Shown in pieces: positions 7,806 through 15,553 of a stretch of 16,815 bases of DNA. The stretch is from JAIRLS01 sp031551455 (GTDB lineage Bacteria; Bacteroidota; Bacteroidia; Bacteroidales; UBA4181): contig JAVBNP010000205.1 in the NCBI GenBank assembly GCA_031551455.1, forward strand, positions 1-16,815, written 5' to 3'. The notes under the pieces were generated by a model. That model saw only the letters and a list, made by a program, of their open reading frames with translations. It was not told where the DNA came from and did no database searches. Both the position numbers and the translations under genes were made by a program. The first letter of the stretch is position 1. Every line of letters starts with the position of its first letter.

Positions 7806-8609
7806 TTAACGGTTATCTTGGTGCGTCGTCGAAAAGGTCTGCACGATGGTGTAGCCGATCTCGTCGATGCTGTAAGTGATTTTGTCGATCTGCGAGGTAA
7901 AGAAATTATAGGCGATCATGGCGACGGCGGCTGTACCGATACCCAGCGCCGTATTGATCAACGCTTCGGAAATACCGTTGGCGAGCGCCACCGAGTCGGG
8001 AGCGCCGGCATTGGCCAATGCGGCAAACGCCCGGATCATCCCCAATACCGTTCCCAACAACCCGATCAGCGTACCGAGCGAGGTTAGCGTGGCCAACATC
8101 GGGAGGTTTTGTTCCATGGCGGGAATTTCAAGCTATGTGGCTTCTTCAACACCTTGTTGCAGGTATACCAATTTCTGGTCCTTGCTCAACGACCGGTCGT
8201 TTTCCATTTCCTTGTATTTATGCAGCGACAGATTGACAACATTGGCTACCGACCCTTTCTGTCGGTCGCATTCAGCCAATGCGCCGTCGATATCGCCCGT
8301 GGTCAGCCGGTCTTTTATTTTTTGTACGAATTTTACCACTTGGCCTTTGCCCTTCGAACGACTGATAGTGATCAAACGTTCGACGCTGAATGTAAGCGCG
8401 ATAAGCAACAGCGACATAAGCACGGGTACCACGATACCGCCTTTGTATACCACGCCGAAGTAATTGCCCGGTATCGGCTGATTTTCGTTACTTCCTCCTT
8501 GGAAATTCGACCCGTCGCCGAAAACCTTATAGAAGAGAAGGAAGCCCGCCACCAATGCCAAGGGTACCACCAAAGCGGAAAAAATGTTTTTAAAATTTAA
8601 CGTTTTCAT
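7806..8609 (-). pseudogene. exbB: ExbB/MotA-TolQ-type proton channel subunit, interrupted by an in-frame TAG
   Basis: Read through, this is a 268-codon exbB of normal Bacteroidetes length. Codons 1-158 (8609-8136) carry an N-terminal membrane segment at about 10-30, a second at about 56-76 (VVPVLMSLLLIALTFSVERL), and a cytoplasmic part ending LQQGVEEAT. Codon 159 is TAG (8133-8135). The same frame then continues LEIPAMEQNLPMLATLTSLG and the two conserved C-terminal helices (LGTLIGLLGTVLGMIRAFA; NTALGIGTAAVAMIAYNFF) to TAA at 7806. Family members usually have Gln at this point (EEATQLE), so CAG to TAG is the simplest change. An ATG at 8117, 15 nt past the stop, could restart a 103-residue C-terminal piece. 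ExbB is the proton-channel partner of ExbD and TonB. Whether the gene works depends on whether the stop is real, recoded, or bridged by re-initiation. Confidence 0.88.
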
Positions 8610-8662
8610 GATCTTCTTTTTTATTTAATGATTACTTATTGATTGATTATTTAATTCATTGC

Positions 8663-8674
8663 CGAATATATTCG
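8663..8674. promoter_or_regulatory. 12-bp palindrome upstream of exbB
   Basis: CGAATATATTCG is a perfect palindrome lying 54 bp before the exbB start codon. It could be an operator in the operon's promoter region. No convincing Bacteroidetes promoter (TTTG with TAnnTTTG) was found beside it. Confidence 0.25.
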
Positions 8675-8901
8675 ACCGGTTTGCATACGGAGTCGGTTAT
8701 TTTATGCCGACAACTTATTTGTTCTCGGAATTCCTTATCATTCGTTTATGAAAAGAAACAATGTATTTACTCCCGCCGGCGGAAAGTCTCAATTTTCGGA
8801 AATCAAGGGGATGTTTGTTTCTGTGCCGTCATCAAACGTTCTATCCCGAAGCTGATGACGATAAGATCCCGTATCTTAAATACGAAAGTATGTGTGTTGG
8901 G

Positions 8902-9279
8902 CTAAATCCTGAATTTATGCAGGACGACAACAGGGTTTTCCTGTCCCGACGAGTACGATTTTGTGTCCGGAGGCCCGATACCGATCGGGGTTGTACTATA
9001 TTCGGATGCGGGAGGTGTATTCCCCGACAATGTTATACCGGTTTTTTGGGGCGGTTGGCGATTTGTTTCTTTAAACTCCGACAAAGTGGTTCGTACATGT
9101 TCGTCCCAATATACAAACAGAAAAGCCGAATTGTCCTGTTCCAAGATTGTTTCGTCTTCGTCGAAAATCGCTTCCGCCGGTTGAATTTTATCGTACTCCA
9201 TAACAGAATCCGCTACACGATAATTCAAATAGAATGTCGTGATGATTGCGAAAACCAATATGTATAAAGTACGTATCAT
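8902..9279 (-). CDS. Membrane-anchored hypothetical protein, 125 aa
   Basis: I do not recognise this protein. The N-terminus, MIRTLYILVFAIITTFYLNY, is a signal or signal-anchor sequence. An acidic stretch follows (EAIFDEDETILEQD), then a Pro/Ser/Thr-rich part with NTPPASEYSTTPIGIGPP. The likely location is the periplasm or inner membrane facing out. It lies 292 bp upstream of exbB on the same strand, too far to assume cotranscription. The gene ends in TAG (8902-8904), and the same frame stays open for 32 more codons to TGA at 8803-8805. An overlapping plus-strand frame at 8761-9267 was judged to be its shadow. A real gene is likely but not certain. Confidence 0.5.
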   Translation of the reverse strand: MIRTLYILVFAIITTFYLNYRVADSVMEYDKIQPAEAIFDEDETILEQDNSAFLFVYWDEHVRTTLSEFKETNRQPPQKTGITLSGNTPPASEYSTTPIGIGPPDTKSYSSGQENPVVVLHKFRI

Positions 9280-9673
9280 GATCGAATTGCATTCGTATAA
9301 TTAATATTATTTTGATAGTTTTAAAACAAAATACATGCCATACATGATTTTATGTGTTTTGTCCTTATATTGAATGTGTTTTAGAACTCCCTCCCAAGCC
9401 TCGGTATATTTCCACATTCTTTAAAATATTAAATACCGGCTTCTTCTTTTTTTATCCGGAGTCGACCCATTGTCCGGAGTCGACATAAACATTTTACGGC
9501 AAAATCGAAGAGTTTGCTTAAATATATTTCGAATAAAGAACAATTTAATAATATTAATGTTATAATATTTAGTAAATAAAATTACGTATGCATGTATATT
9601 AGTTTTCAGGCTTATAAATAATCAGTTAATCAAGTTTTAAAGAAGAAAGTAAATTAATCAAAATGTAAATAAC
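9280..9673. other. Divergent AT-rich intergenic region with TCCGGAGTCGAC repeats
   Basis: This 394-bp gap separates the leftward hypothetical from the rightward lipoprotein operon. No gene was found. It contains an imperfect hairpin at 9327-9361 (CAAAATACAT / ATGTGTTTTG, one G-T pair). It also has two exact copies of TCCGGAGTCGAC at 9455-9466 and 9473-9484, 18 bp apart, each made of two 6-bp palindromes. The last 130 bp before the lipoprotein gene are strongly AT-rich and should hold its promoter. I could not place one with confidence. Confidence 0.6.
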
Positions 9674-10351
9674 ATGAAAAAAGTAGTTTATCTTTTATTA
9701 TTCGGGGCAATTGTATTCGCTTCGTGCGAAAGAGATCCAAACTTTGATCAAATGGATGTGGATTTCATAGCGTACACGAAATACGACACAACTTTTACGT
9801 TCAAAAACACGAGAGTTTGTGTGCTGGATACGATTACCCTTGTAACCAATCCGGACGAAGTAAATCCGAAATGGTACAACAGTACTTCGCAACAGATTAC
9901 CGACAGGATTAAGGATAACTTCACAAAACTGGGATATACCTTGGTGGATGAAGGAGATGCCAGAGGCCCCCTCGGGATATTCAATACCGATTATGTGGTA
10001 AAAGTGCTTGCAGGAAAGGATATTACCACTGTCCTGTATTATTACGATCCTTATTGGTATTACGACTGGTACGATTGGTGGTGGTGGGGAGGTTACTATC
10101 CGTACTATCCGTACTATCCGTATATAAGCGGGTACAGTTACGAAACGGGCACAACCATTATTCACATGGCAGATGTTACCGTACGACCTAATGTTTCCGG
10201 TTCTACCGAAGGATACCCTATTCGCTGGAATGCCGTGATGGGCGGCATATTGGGTACCGGTATGGACATGACGTACGAACTGGAAGCCATTGATCAAGTT
10301 TTTGCCCAATCGCCTTATCTGAAACCGGACTCAAATAATCAACCTCGTTAA
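9674..10351 (+). CDS. DUF4136-like outer-membrane lipoprotein
   Basis: This is a 225-residue lipoprotein. The signal peptide MKKVVYLLLFGAIVFASC ends in a lipobox-like FASC, so Cys 18 is the likely lipidated residue. The body resembles the DUF4136 family: an early DFIAYTKYDTTFTF strand region, then SQQITDRIKDNFTKLGYTLV. An extraordinary aromatic patch follows at about residues 120-153, with YDPYWYYDWYDWWWWGGYY and three exact 9-bp units coding Tyr-Tyr-Pro (10094-10120). The last part, MADVTVRPNVSG to YELEAIDQVFAQSPYL, is typical of the family C-terminus. The function is unknown. It precedes a beta-barrel gene by 19 bp and is probably cotranscribed with it, so both products should sit in the outer membrane. 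Confidence 0.85.
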   Translation: MKKVVYLLLFGAIVFASCERDPNFDQMDVDFIAYTKYDTTFTFKNTRVCVLDTITLVTNPDEVNPKWYNSTSQQITDRIKDNFTKLGYTLVDEGDARGPLGIFNTDYVVKVLAGKDITTVLYYYDPYWYYDWYDWWWWGGYYPYYPYYPYISGYSYETGTTIIHMADVTVRPNVSGSTEGYPIRWNAVMGGILGTGMDMTYELEAIDQVFAQSPYLKPDSNNQPR

Positions 10352-10370
10352 TTTTAATTCGAAAAAAATC

Positions 10371-11012
10371 ATGAAAACCAAAATATTATTTATTATTTGT
10401 ATGATTGTATTGTCCGGATTCGCATATTCGACAACGGCGCAGGAAGAAGGTGGCGACCGCATGGGCCGGGGCGATTTCTCTGCACATTGGTTATTGGGTT
10501 CGCCGGTAGGCGGCGATTTTGTCAAAAACTTTACCGGCTGGGGAGCTAATCTCGAAGGGCATTATTACATAACCGACAGGTTTGCGGCAGGGCTTTTCGT
10601 GTCGTGGACCACTTACATGGAATATTTTCCCCGGGCTACTTATCCGTTGCCCAACGGAAACGGGGCGATAACCATGGATAAGTATCAAACCATTTTCGAA
10701 TTGCCTTTCGGTGTGTCATCCAAGTTTCATTTGACATCCGAAAGCGGTATCGTCGATCCGTACGTCGGGTTAAAATTGGGTGCAAATTACAGTGAGCAAC
10801 ATCGGTATTACAATATTTTCGAAGATTATGACCAAAACTGGGGATTTGTGGTACAACCCGAATTGGGTATCACTATTTCGCCGATGGAAGGCCGTATGGT
10901 CGCATTTAACCTGTCTGTGTTCTATTCGTATTCCACCAACAGCAGCGATTATTTCGACATCAACGGGTTAAGCGATCTGGGACTCAGGCTCGGTCTCAAT
11001 TTCCGTTTTTAA
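10371..11012 (+). CDS. Outer-membrane beta-barrel protein
   Basis: This is a 213-residue protein with signal peptide MKTKILFIICMIVLSGFAYS, cleaved near TTAQEE. Alternating aromatic/hydrophobic beta strands follow (GWGANLEGHYYITDRFAAG, VVQPELGITISPMEGRMVAF). It ends in LGLRLGLNFRF, the C-terminal Phe signature of proteins assembled by the Bam machinery. The size fits an eight-stranded barrel of the small porin/OmpA-barrel kind; the ligand is unknown. It is the second gene of an operon with the DUF4136-like lipoprotein and is followed by terminator hairpins. Intact. Confidence 0.85.
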   Translation: MKTKILFIICMIVLSGFAYSTTAQEEGGDRMGRGDFSAHWLLGSPVGGDFVKNFTGWGANLEGHYYITDRFAAGLFVSWTTYMEYFPRATYPLPNGNGAITMDKYQTIFELPFGVSSKFHLTSESGIVDPYVGLKLGANYSEQHRYYNIFEDYDQNWGFVVQPELGITISPMEGRMVAFNLSVFYSYSTNSSDYFDINGLSDLGLRLGLNFRF

Positions 11013-11068
11013 ACGCTTGTTTACCGTGCGGCCGAGAGGCTATAAAAAAGATCCGGGCTAAAAATCGG

Positions 11069-11095
11069 AAAAGCAAACTCTGTTTCGTGCTTTTA
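11069..11095 (+). terminator. Possible first terminator hairpin after the barrel gene
   Basis: AAAAGCA (11069-11075) pairs with TGCTTTT (11088-11094), with a further AAC/GTT inside. The T-run is the distal arm of the stem. It lies 56 bp after the stop codon, just before a stronger terminator. Confidence 0.4.
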
Positions 11096-11115
11096 TTATA
11101 AATAGTGTGTTCGAA

Positions 11116-11147
11116 AGGGCGCCTTCGAAAGAAGGCGTTCTCTTTTT
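11116..11147 (+). terminator. Rho-independent terminator of the lipoprotein/barrel operon
   Basis: The 11-bp stem AGGGCGCCTTC / GAAGGCGTTCT contains two G-T pairs, is closed by a GAAA loop, and is followed by CTTTTT. It is about 100 bp after the barrel gene's stop codon. Confidence 0.85.
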
Positions 11148-11165
11148 GGTATAACCATGGAGGAC

Positions 11166-11186
11166 TTCGCCGATTAAATTGGCGAA
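11166..11186. repeat. Short hairpin in the 11148-11426 spacer
   Basis: TTCGCCGAT pairs with ATTGGCGAA (9 bp, one G-T pair) around a 3-nt loop. There is no T-run. The rest of this 279-bp spacer shows no gene; its last 70 bp carry a promoter candidate. Confidence 0.4.
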
Positions 11187-11354
11187 AAGCATTTTCTATT
11201 CTATCGATGGCGAAAAAATACGGCCAAACAGTCTATTTCATAATTGTCGTACGGCAAATCGGAGGTACCAAATAATCGTTTCTCAACAACACGTTTTTTT
11301 GGATGGAAATATTGGGTATCATCATATTAAAATCAAGGTTTGATATTGTTTTTA

Positions 11355-11386
11355 TTTGGATTTCATATTTTATTTTCGTATTTTTA
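11355..11386 (+). promoter_or_regulatory. Bacteroidetes-type promoter candidate
   Basis: TTTG at 11355-11358 and TATTTTTA at 11379-11386 are separated by 20 bp. This matches the phylum's -33 TTTG / -7 TAnnTTTG pattern except for the last base. It ends 40 bp before the ATG at 11427. Confidence 0.4.
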
Positions 11387-11426
11387 CAAGTGTGTTTTTT
11401 TATAAGTTAAACCAAAATCATGTCTT

Positions 11427-11612
11427 ATGAAAGTCGATTTATTGTACGGCAGCCATGATTTTCGGAGTAATGGCACCGACAAAAGGATCAGGTATTCCAC
11501 CCGGTTCTTGAAGAAGGTGCAAAAAATTTACTTTTCACGAAACAAGGCTGTTGAGGAAAGCGTAAGGATGGGGGAATATGACATTGACCCGATGTCTTCG
11601 GAAAAGCAATAA
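11427..11612 (+). CDS. Small hypothetical protein, 61 aa
   Basis: I do not recognise this 61-residue, basic, soluble protein. It begins MKVDLLYGSHDFRSNGTDKR and has a Lys/Arg-rich middle (RFLKKVQKIYFSRNKAVEE). There is no signal or membrane segment. The promoter candidate at the right distance and an isolated position between terminators support a real short gene. The size and lack of a known family keep confidence low. It converges on the broken lipoprotein gene, with an inverted repeat (11730-11782) between them. Confidence 0.45.
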   Translation: MKVDLLYGSHDFRSNGTDKRIRYSTRFLKKVQKIYFSRNKAVEESVRMGEYDIDPMSSEKQ

Positions 11613-11729
11613 TTTTCGGTTTCCCGGTATCCGATGGAAGAGTTCGGCGAGTTTTGGGTTGACTGATCGACGCAAAACCGGAACACGATTTTTAAGGCGA
11701 TTTTTTGCCGAAAAAATCCGGAAGTTTTA

Positions 11730-11782
11730 CAAGCCTGTTTGGTTTTCTACCGATATCAAAGAGTAAACACCAAACAGGCTTG
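11730..11782. terminator. 14-bp perfect inverted repeat between convergent genes
   Basis: CAAGCCTGTTTGGT (11730-11743) and ACCAAACAGGCTTG (11769-11782) are exact reverse complements with a 25-nt loop. The position between the rightward small gene and the leftward broken lipoprotein gene suits a bidirectional terminator. T-runs are weak on both sides and the loop is long, so another role is possible. Confidence 0.5.
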
Positions 11783-11842
11783 AAATATCGTTGAAAACGC
11801 ATACCGAATCCTGATTCCCGATTTTATGAGTATACCCGATAA

Positions 11843-12465
11843 TCACAATATCTTTTTAGCTTTCAGCACTGCGATAATCGATTTGGTGAAACTCAAAGCA
11901 AGTGCTTGGCATTATCGGGGTCATAGCTCCTTGTTTGGCTCGAATAAATCAATTCGTCCTCATCAATGGTGTAGATGTCGGCTTCGAGCACCCAATTGGT
12001 GGAAGCGGTATAATATCCCGGCGTATATACTCGGTCGTACACATACCAATACCTCCTGTAGAAACTGTGATTTCCCGGATAAGGATATGCGTAATAAGTC
12101 GAGGGCACATAATTTCTTTGCCGTTCCTTTTTCACCAACGAAACACTCATCACTGCGGAGTAATCCGAGTTTTGCAGTTTTTTGACTATATCGTCTTCCT
12201 TCAAGCCTTTAAGTCGTTTCGGCCCGAAAATACTTGTGGCCGTTCCGGCATTCACTCCTTCGGAGTTTAATGCTTGTGTCATTGTCTGTTCTATTTGATC
12301 GCGAGTTTCCCTGTTGGCCATTACTCCCGGCACAAGGACCTATTGCATGGCATCCGCGGGCGGATTGTCGATGCTCCACGATGAGATAACTTTGGTTGCG
12401 GTGCACGAGTTTGCCATTAATATAACAGCAACCGATAAGTGCCACAAAATAAATTTCGTTTTCAC
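11843..12465 (-). pseudogene. Broken conserved lipoprotein gene (in-frame TAG plus frameshift)
   Basis: Rebuilt, this is a protein of about 207 residues that starts with GTG at 12465 (VKTKFILWHLSVAVILMANS, then Cys). It is a lipoprotein with the family core SSWSIDNPPADAMQ, a TAG at 12340-12342, then VLVPGVMANRETRDQIEQ, SIFGPKRLKGLKEDDI, a Tyr-rich segment (YVPSTYYAYPYPGNH) and LEADIYTIDEDELIYSSQ. The frame hits TGA at 11893-11895. One missing base near 11898/11899 would restore LSFTKSIIAVLKAKKIL to a TGA at 11843, a tail typical of this family. Relatives usually have Lys or a similar residue at the TAG. The likely original start was ATG. It lies 98 bp after the ECF sigma gene and may have been its target or partner. 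Two independent lesions indicate decay or assembly error. Confidence 0.8.
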
Positions 12466-12505
12466 TGGATGATTTTAATATTACAATTTTGATAAAATTA
12501 ACCCG

Positions 12506-12521
12506 TACGGCAGCTGCCGTA
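12506..12521. promoter_or_regulatory. 16-bp perfect palindrome between sigma and lipoprotein genes
   Basis: TACGGCAGCTGCCGTA is perfectly self-complementary and has no loop, so a dimeric-protein operator is more likely than an RNA hairpin. It is 41 bp upstream of the lipoprotein start and 42 bp after the sigma stop. Flanking CCGTA words extend the similarity. Confidence 0.4.
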
Positions 12522-12563
12522 AATCCGTATTTTTATAGCTCAATGCAACAATTGATGCTGTTG

Positions 12564-13067
12564 CTAATCGTAGCCGGGTAACTCTTGTGTCAATTTTTTG
12601 CGGGTTAGAAATATTCTGCTTTTTACGGTTCCTATTTTCAATTCCAATACATCGGCAATATCCTTATATTTATAACCTTGGACATGCATCATAAAGGGAA
12701 TCTTGAGATCATTATCCAAACAATCGATAGCCTCGGTTATCTCCTTTTCTCCGAGTACCGAGTCGGGAAGTGCATGACATGTATCTTGGGCGAGGACAAC
12801 TGAAGGAGTGTTTGCAGATTTGTCAAGATATATATTTTGACGTATCCGCTTGCGATAGTGATTGATAAACGTATTCTTCATGATGGTGTATGCCCACGCC
12901 CGAAGATTGGTCGAATCTTCAAATTGTTCCTTGAAAACAAGTGCTCTCAAAAAAGTATCCTGCATCAAGTCTTCGGCGTCTTCCCTGTTGGATGTCAACC
13001 TTAATGCAAAACGGTTTAACGGCTCCCGAAGCGCAATCAATTCATTGCTAAAATCAAATGTTTCCAT
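12564..13067 (-). CDS. ECF-type RNA polymerase sigma factor (sigma-70 family)
   Basis: This is a 167-residue extracytoplasmic-function sigma factor. It binds core RNA polymerase and redirects it to a small set of promoters. Region 2 covers about residues 15-80, with LTSNREDAEDLMQDTFLRAL and LRAWAYTIMKNTFINHYRK, where the YTIMKN/HYRK part corresponds to the -10 recognition helix. Region 4 covers about 115-165, with YKYKDIADVLELKIGTVKSR, the helix-turn-helix that reads the -35 element. No anti-sigma gene is adjacent. The next gene downstream on the same strand is the broken lipoprotein. The stop is TAG (12564-12566), with TGA seven codons later in frame. Length is normal for the family. Confidence 0.93.
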   Translation of the reverse strand: METFDFSNELIALREPLNRFALRLTSNREDAEDLMQDTFLRALVFKEQFEDSTNLRAWAYTIMKNTFINHYRKRIRQNIYLDKSANTPSVVLAQDTCHALPDSVLGEKEITEAIDCLDNDLKIPFMMHVQGYKYKDIADVLELKIGTVKSRIFLTRKKLTQELPGYD

Positions 13068-13321
13068 ATTTAAATTATTAAATTATGCACCTGCATGATC
13101 GGAAATAATGTCACGACAAATTCTTCCGATGACGGAGGTCTGCCAACCGCCGCGGGAACACACCTCGGCTTTGATTCGCAGGTCCTTCCGTGGACAAATT
13201 CGGGGAGAGGTTATTCCGGTTCATTCCGTAATCAAATTCTGTGATCGGGCCTTTGTTTTATGCAATGAGAATTAGTTATTCCGTAGATTTTTTACATGCA
13301 ATTATACTTTTGGGTGAAATT

Positions 13322-15553
13322 TTAAAAATTGAAATCGAGGTTGGCCCCGATAGTAAAGGGAATAAGATACGAACCTACTACAATCGTATTGTAAAACGGT
13401 GTGGGATCGGTTACCAATTGCGAACCCTGAATAGAGCCGGTGGCTCCGCGTTGGTTCAGGATATTGGTGACGCTTACCCCCACATTCAGATGCTTGTTGA
13501 TTTTGTAGCTCACGCCCCCGAATGTTTCCCAATGCGGCGCAAAATACAGCACATTGGTAAGGTTGGCGTATTGCTTGCTGAAATACCGAGCGCTGAGCCA
13601 GATATTCATCTTATCGTTCCAAAACGAATAACTCGGGTCGATCTCGAACAACACTTTCGAAATACCCGGATTCTTGTTGTTGTAATCATAATCCTGCCCG
13701 TAAGCCGTCACCGCGTAATTCTTATACACCGGATTTTGCCACGTAAGCAGGAAATGCAACTTGAACCCTTTGAACGGCGTGGCCACGATATCGGTGGTCC
13801 AGCCCATGGTGCTGATGTCGTAATACACCGTTTCGATCACGCTTTCGTTCGGATCGTCCGGATTAACTAACGACAGCCGCGACTGATAGTTGGTGCTTCT
13901 GATATACGTGTATGCCGAAACCAAGCTGATCCATGAGTGGTTGAAATAAATACCGACCTGTCCCATCGGCGTGCGCCGTGTTTTCAATGCCGGTTCCGCC
14001 GCCCCCGAATAATCCTCCAAAGCGCCCACCCGTTCGTTGTAAGTACCTTCGGCCCAGAATCCGAACGACTTGGTGAGTTTGAGTACGGCACCTAACGTGG
14101 CCCTTGTCAAAAACCAATTATTGTCGAACTTTACGGGAAGCGAATCCGGCGGAACGGGCCGCGCATAAGGCAAATAATCGCCTTTCAGTTTGTGATATTC
14201 CAAACGCAAGCCGCCGTTAAGCGTCAAGTGTTCGCTCACATCCCAATTGTCGGTAGCATAGAGCGCCAGCTTATTTTAGAACCCGTTGTGGTATTCGCTC
14301 GATACGTTAAAATCATAGAATCCGTACGGATCGGTCGCAGGTACCCACACACCGCCCGAAAGCACCTCATGCATCAGTTTACGCGGCTGCACCGCCACTT
14401 CCTGCTCGTACTTGGTGGTGTTCGATTGATATTTGTTCTCCTTATAAAACCACTCGTTCAATCCCACCCGCCAATCGTGTTTCTCCGTATCACCGGTAAG
14501 TTCGAAACGCGATGTAAATGAATTGACGGTGAAAGGAGTCACATAGCTGGTCTCCACCATCTGCACCATGTCCGTGTAAGGCTCACCCGTATCAAAATAA
14601 GTAAAACGATCCGTTGTCGGATCGGGCGTAAACACACTCAACGGATTGATGTAGTTCCCACTATTTTGCGTGGTATGATAACGCATGATATAGCTGAATT
14701 TCTTGTTGTCGTCAATCTTATAATCACCTATCAAGTCGATGGTATGAGAGATGTCGATACCATCCTTTGCCATATCCACCCATGCGGAATCTCCGCTCAA
14801 AATATTCACCGAGCGATACCTGCCGTCGATCAGATCGTAAGAGTCACGACCAATACGAAAACCGTGCGTTTCCTTCGATCCGCCGTCAGATGTATAAATG
14901 AACGGTGCGGAATTAGAGAGTAACCATGAACGTGCGTATTTGTAATTCAGCGAAACGGAGCCCCGATCGAACTTCTTGGTCAATCCCGCACGGTAAATCT
15001 GAGTGCGATCCGAGTAACCGGTGAATCCGAGGTCGTACGTGTGCGGATCGAAATTTCCCGAAGCGCCAAGCGTGTAATACCAACTGTTTTTAATCGGACC
15101 CGACAGAAACACCGATCCGCGCAGCAACCCGAACATGTTGGTGGCCACCGAACCGTTTATCCGAAACGTATCCGTCGGCATCCGCGTATAGCTGTCCACC
15201 GCATAACCCACCACCCCGGTAATAACGGCTACTTCGCCGATTTTCAATACAGGGGCTCGTTCAATGGAAGCATCCTGTCGCCACACATTGACGGGCGACT
15301 CGGGCCAGGGATAATAAACTACGGGTAACCCGTTTTCCATAATACTGATGCCGCCGACGTTCGACGGTATCCCGGTGTTGATGTCGCGCGGCCCCGAATT
15401 ACTCGAAGCATTCAGCCCGACATTTCTGTTCTTTTCTTCCTTTCCCAACGGGCTTGCCTTTTTGTCGACTTTGCTTGTATCCTGTTGTCCGAAAGCCGAC
15501 ACTGTATAAAACATCGCGAGGATGAGAAAACTTGCTATTCCTTTCATTTGCAT
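13322..15553 (-). pseudogene. TonB-dependent outer-membrane receptor, interrupted by an in-frame TAA
   Basis: Read through, this is a receptor of about 743 codons. The signal peptide is MQMKGIASFLILAMFYTVSA (an internal Met two codons on, at 15547, is an alternative start). A short linker leads to a plug domain with NVGLNASSNSGPRDINTGIP and ENGLPVVYYPWPESPVNVW, and then the beta-barrel. Codon 426 is TAA (14276-14278), between YHNGF and NKLALYATDNWDVSEHLTLN, so the stop lies inside a barrel strand. The frame continues unbroken to a proper C-terminus, IPFTIGANLDFNF, ending in Phe. Such receptors import a ligand with energy from TonB, ExbB and ExbD; the ligand here is unknown. No SusD partner is adjacent. 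The N-terminal carboxypeptidase-like domain found on many Bacteroidetes receptors is absent. If the stop is real, the barrel is truncated after about 425 residues and is non-functional. Confidence 0.88.

Noticed and set aside
8761..9267. 168-codon plus-strand frame rich in Cys and Arg
   Set aside because: It overlaps the minus-strand hypothetical at 8902-9279, which has a proper signal-anchor start. The plus frame has no family features. Some doubt remains, because neither frame has a known family.
11578..11766. 62-codon plus-strand frame overlapping the end of the 61-residue gene
   Set aside because: It overlaps the better-supported small gene, runs into the inverted repeat at 11730-11782, and has no domain or promoter of its own.
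13085..13321. Short minus-strand frame (about 36 codons, from near 13222) in the spacer before the sigma gene
   Set aside because: It is Arg-rich, has no recognisable family, and is too short to support. It may be chance in a GC-richer patch.
13241..13870. 209-codon plus-strand frame opposite the receptor's C-terminal half
   Set aside because: The receptor barrel and its terminal Phe motif are clear on the minus strand, so this is a shadow.
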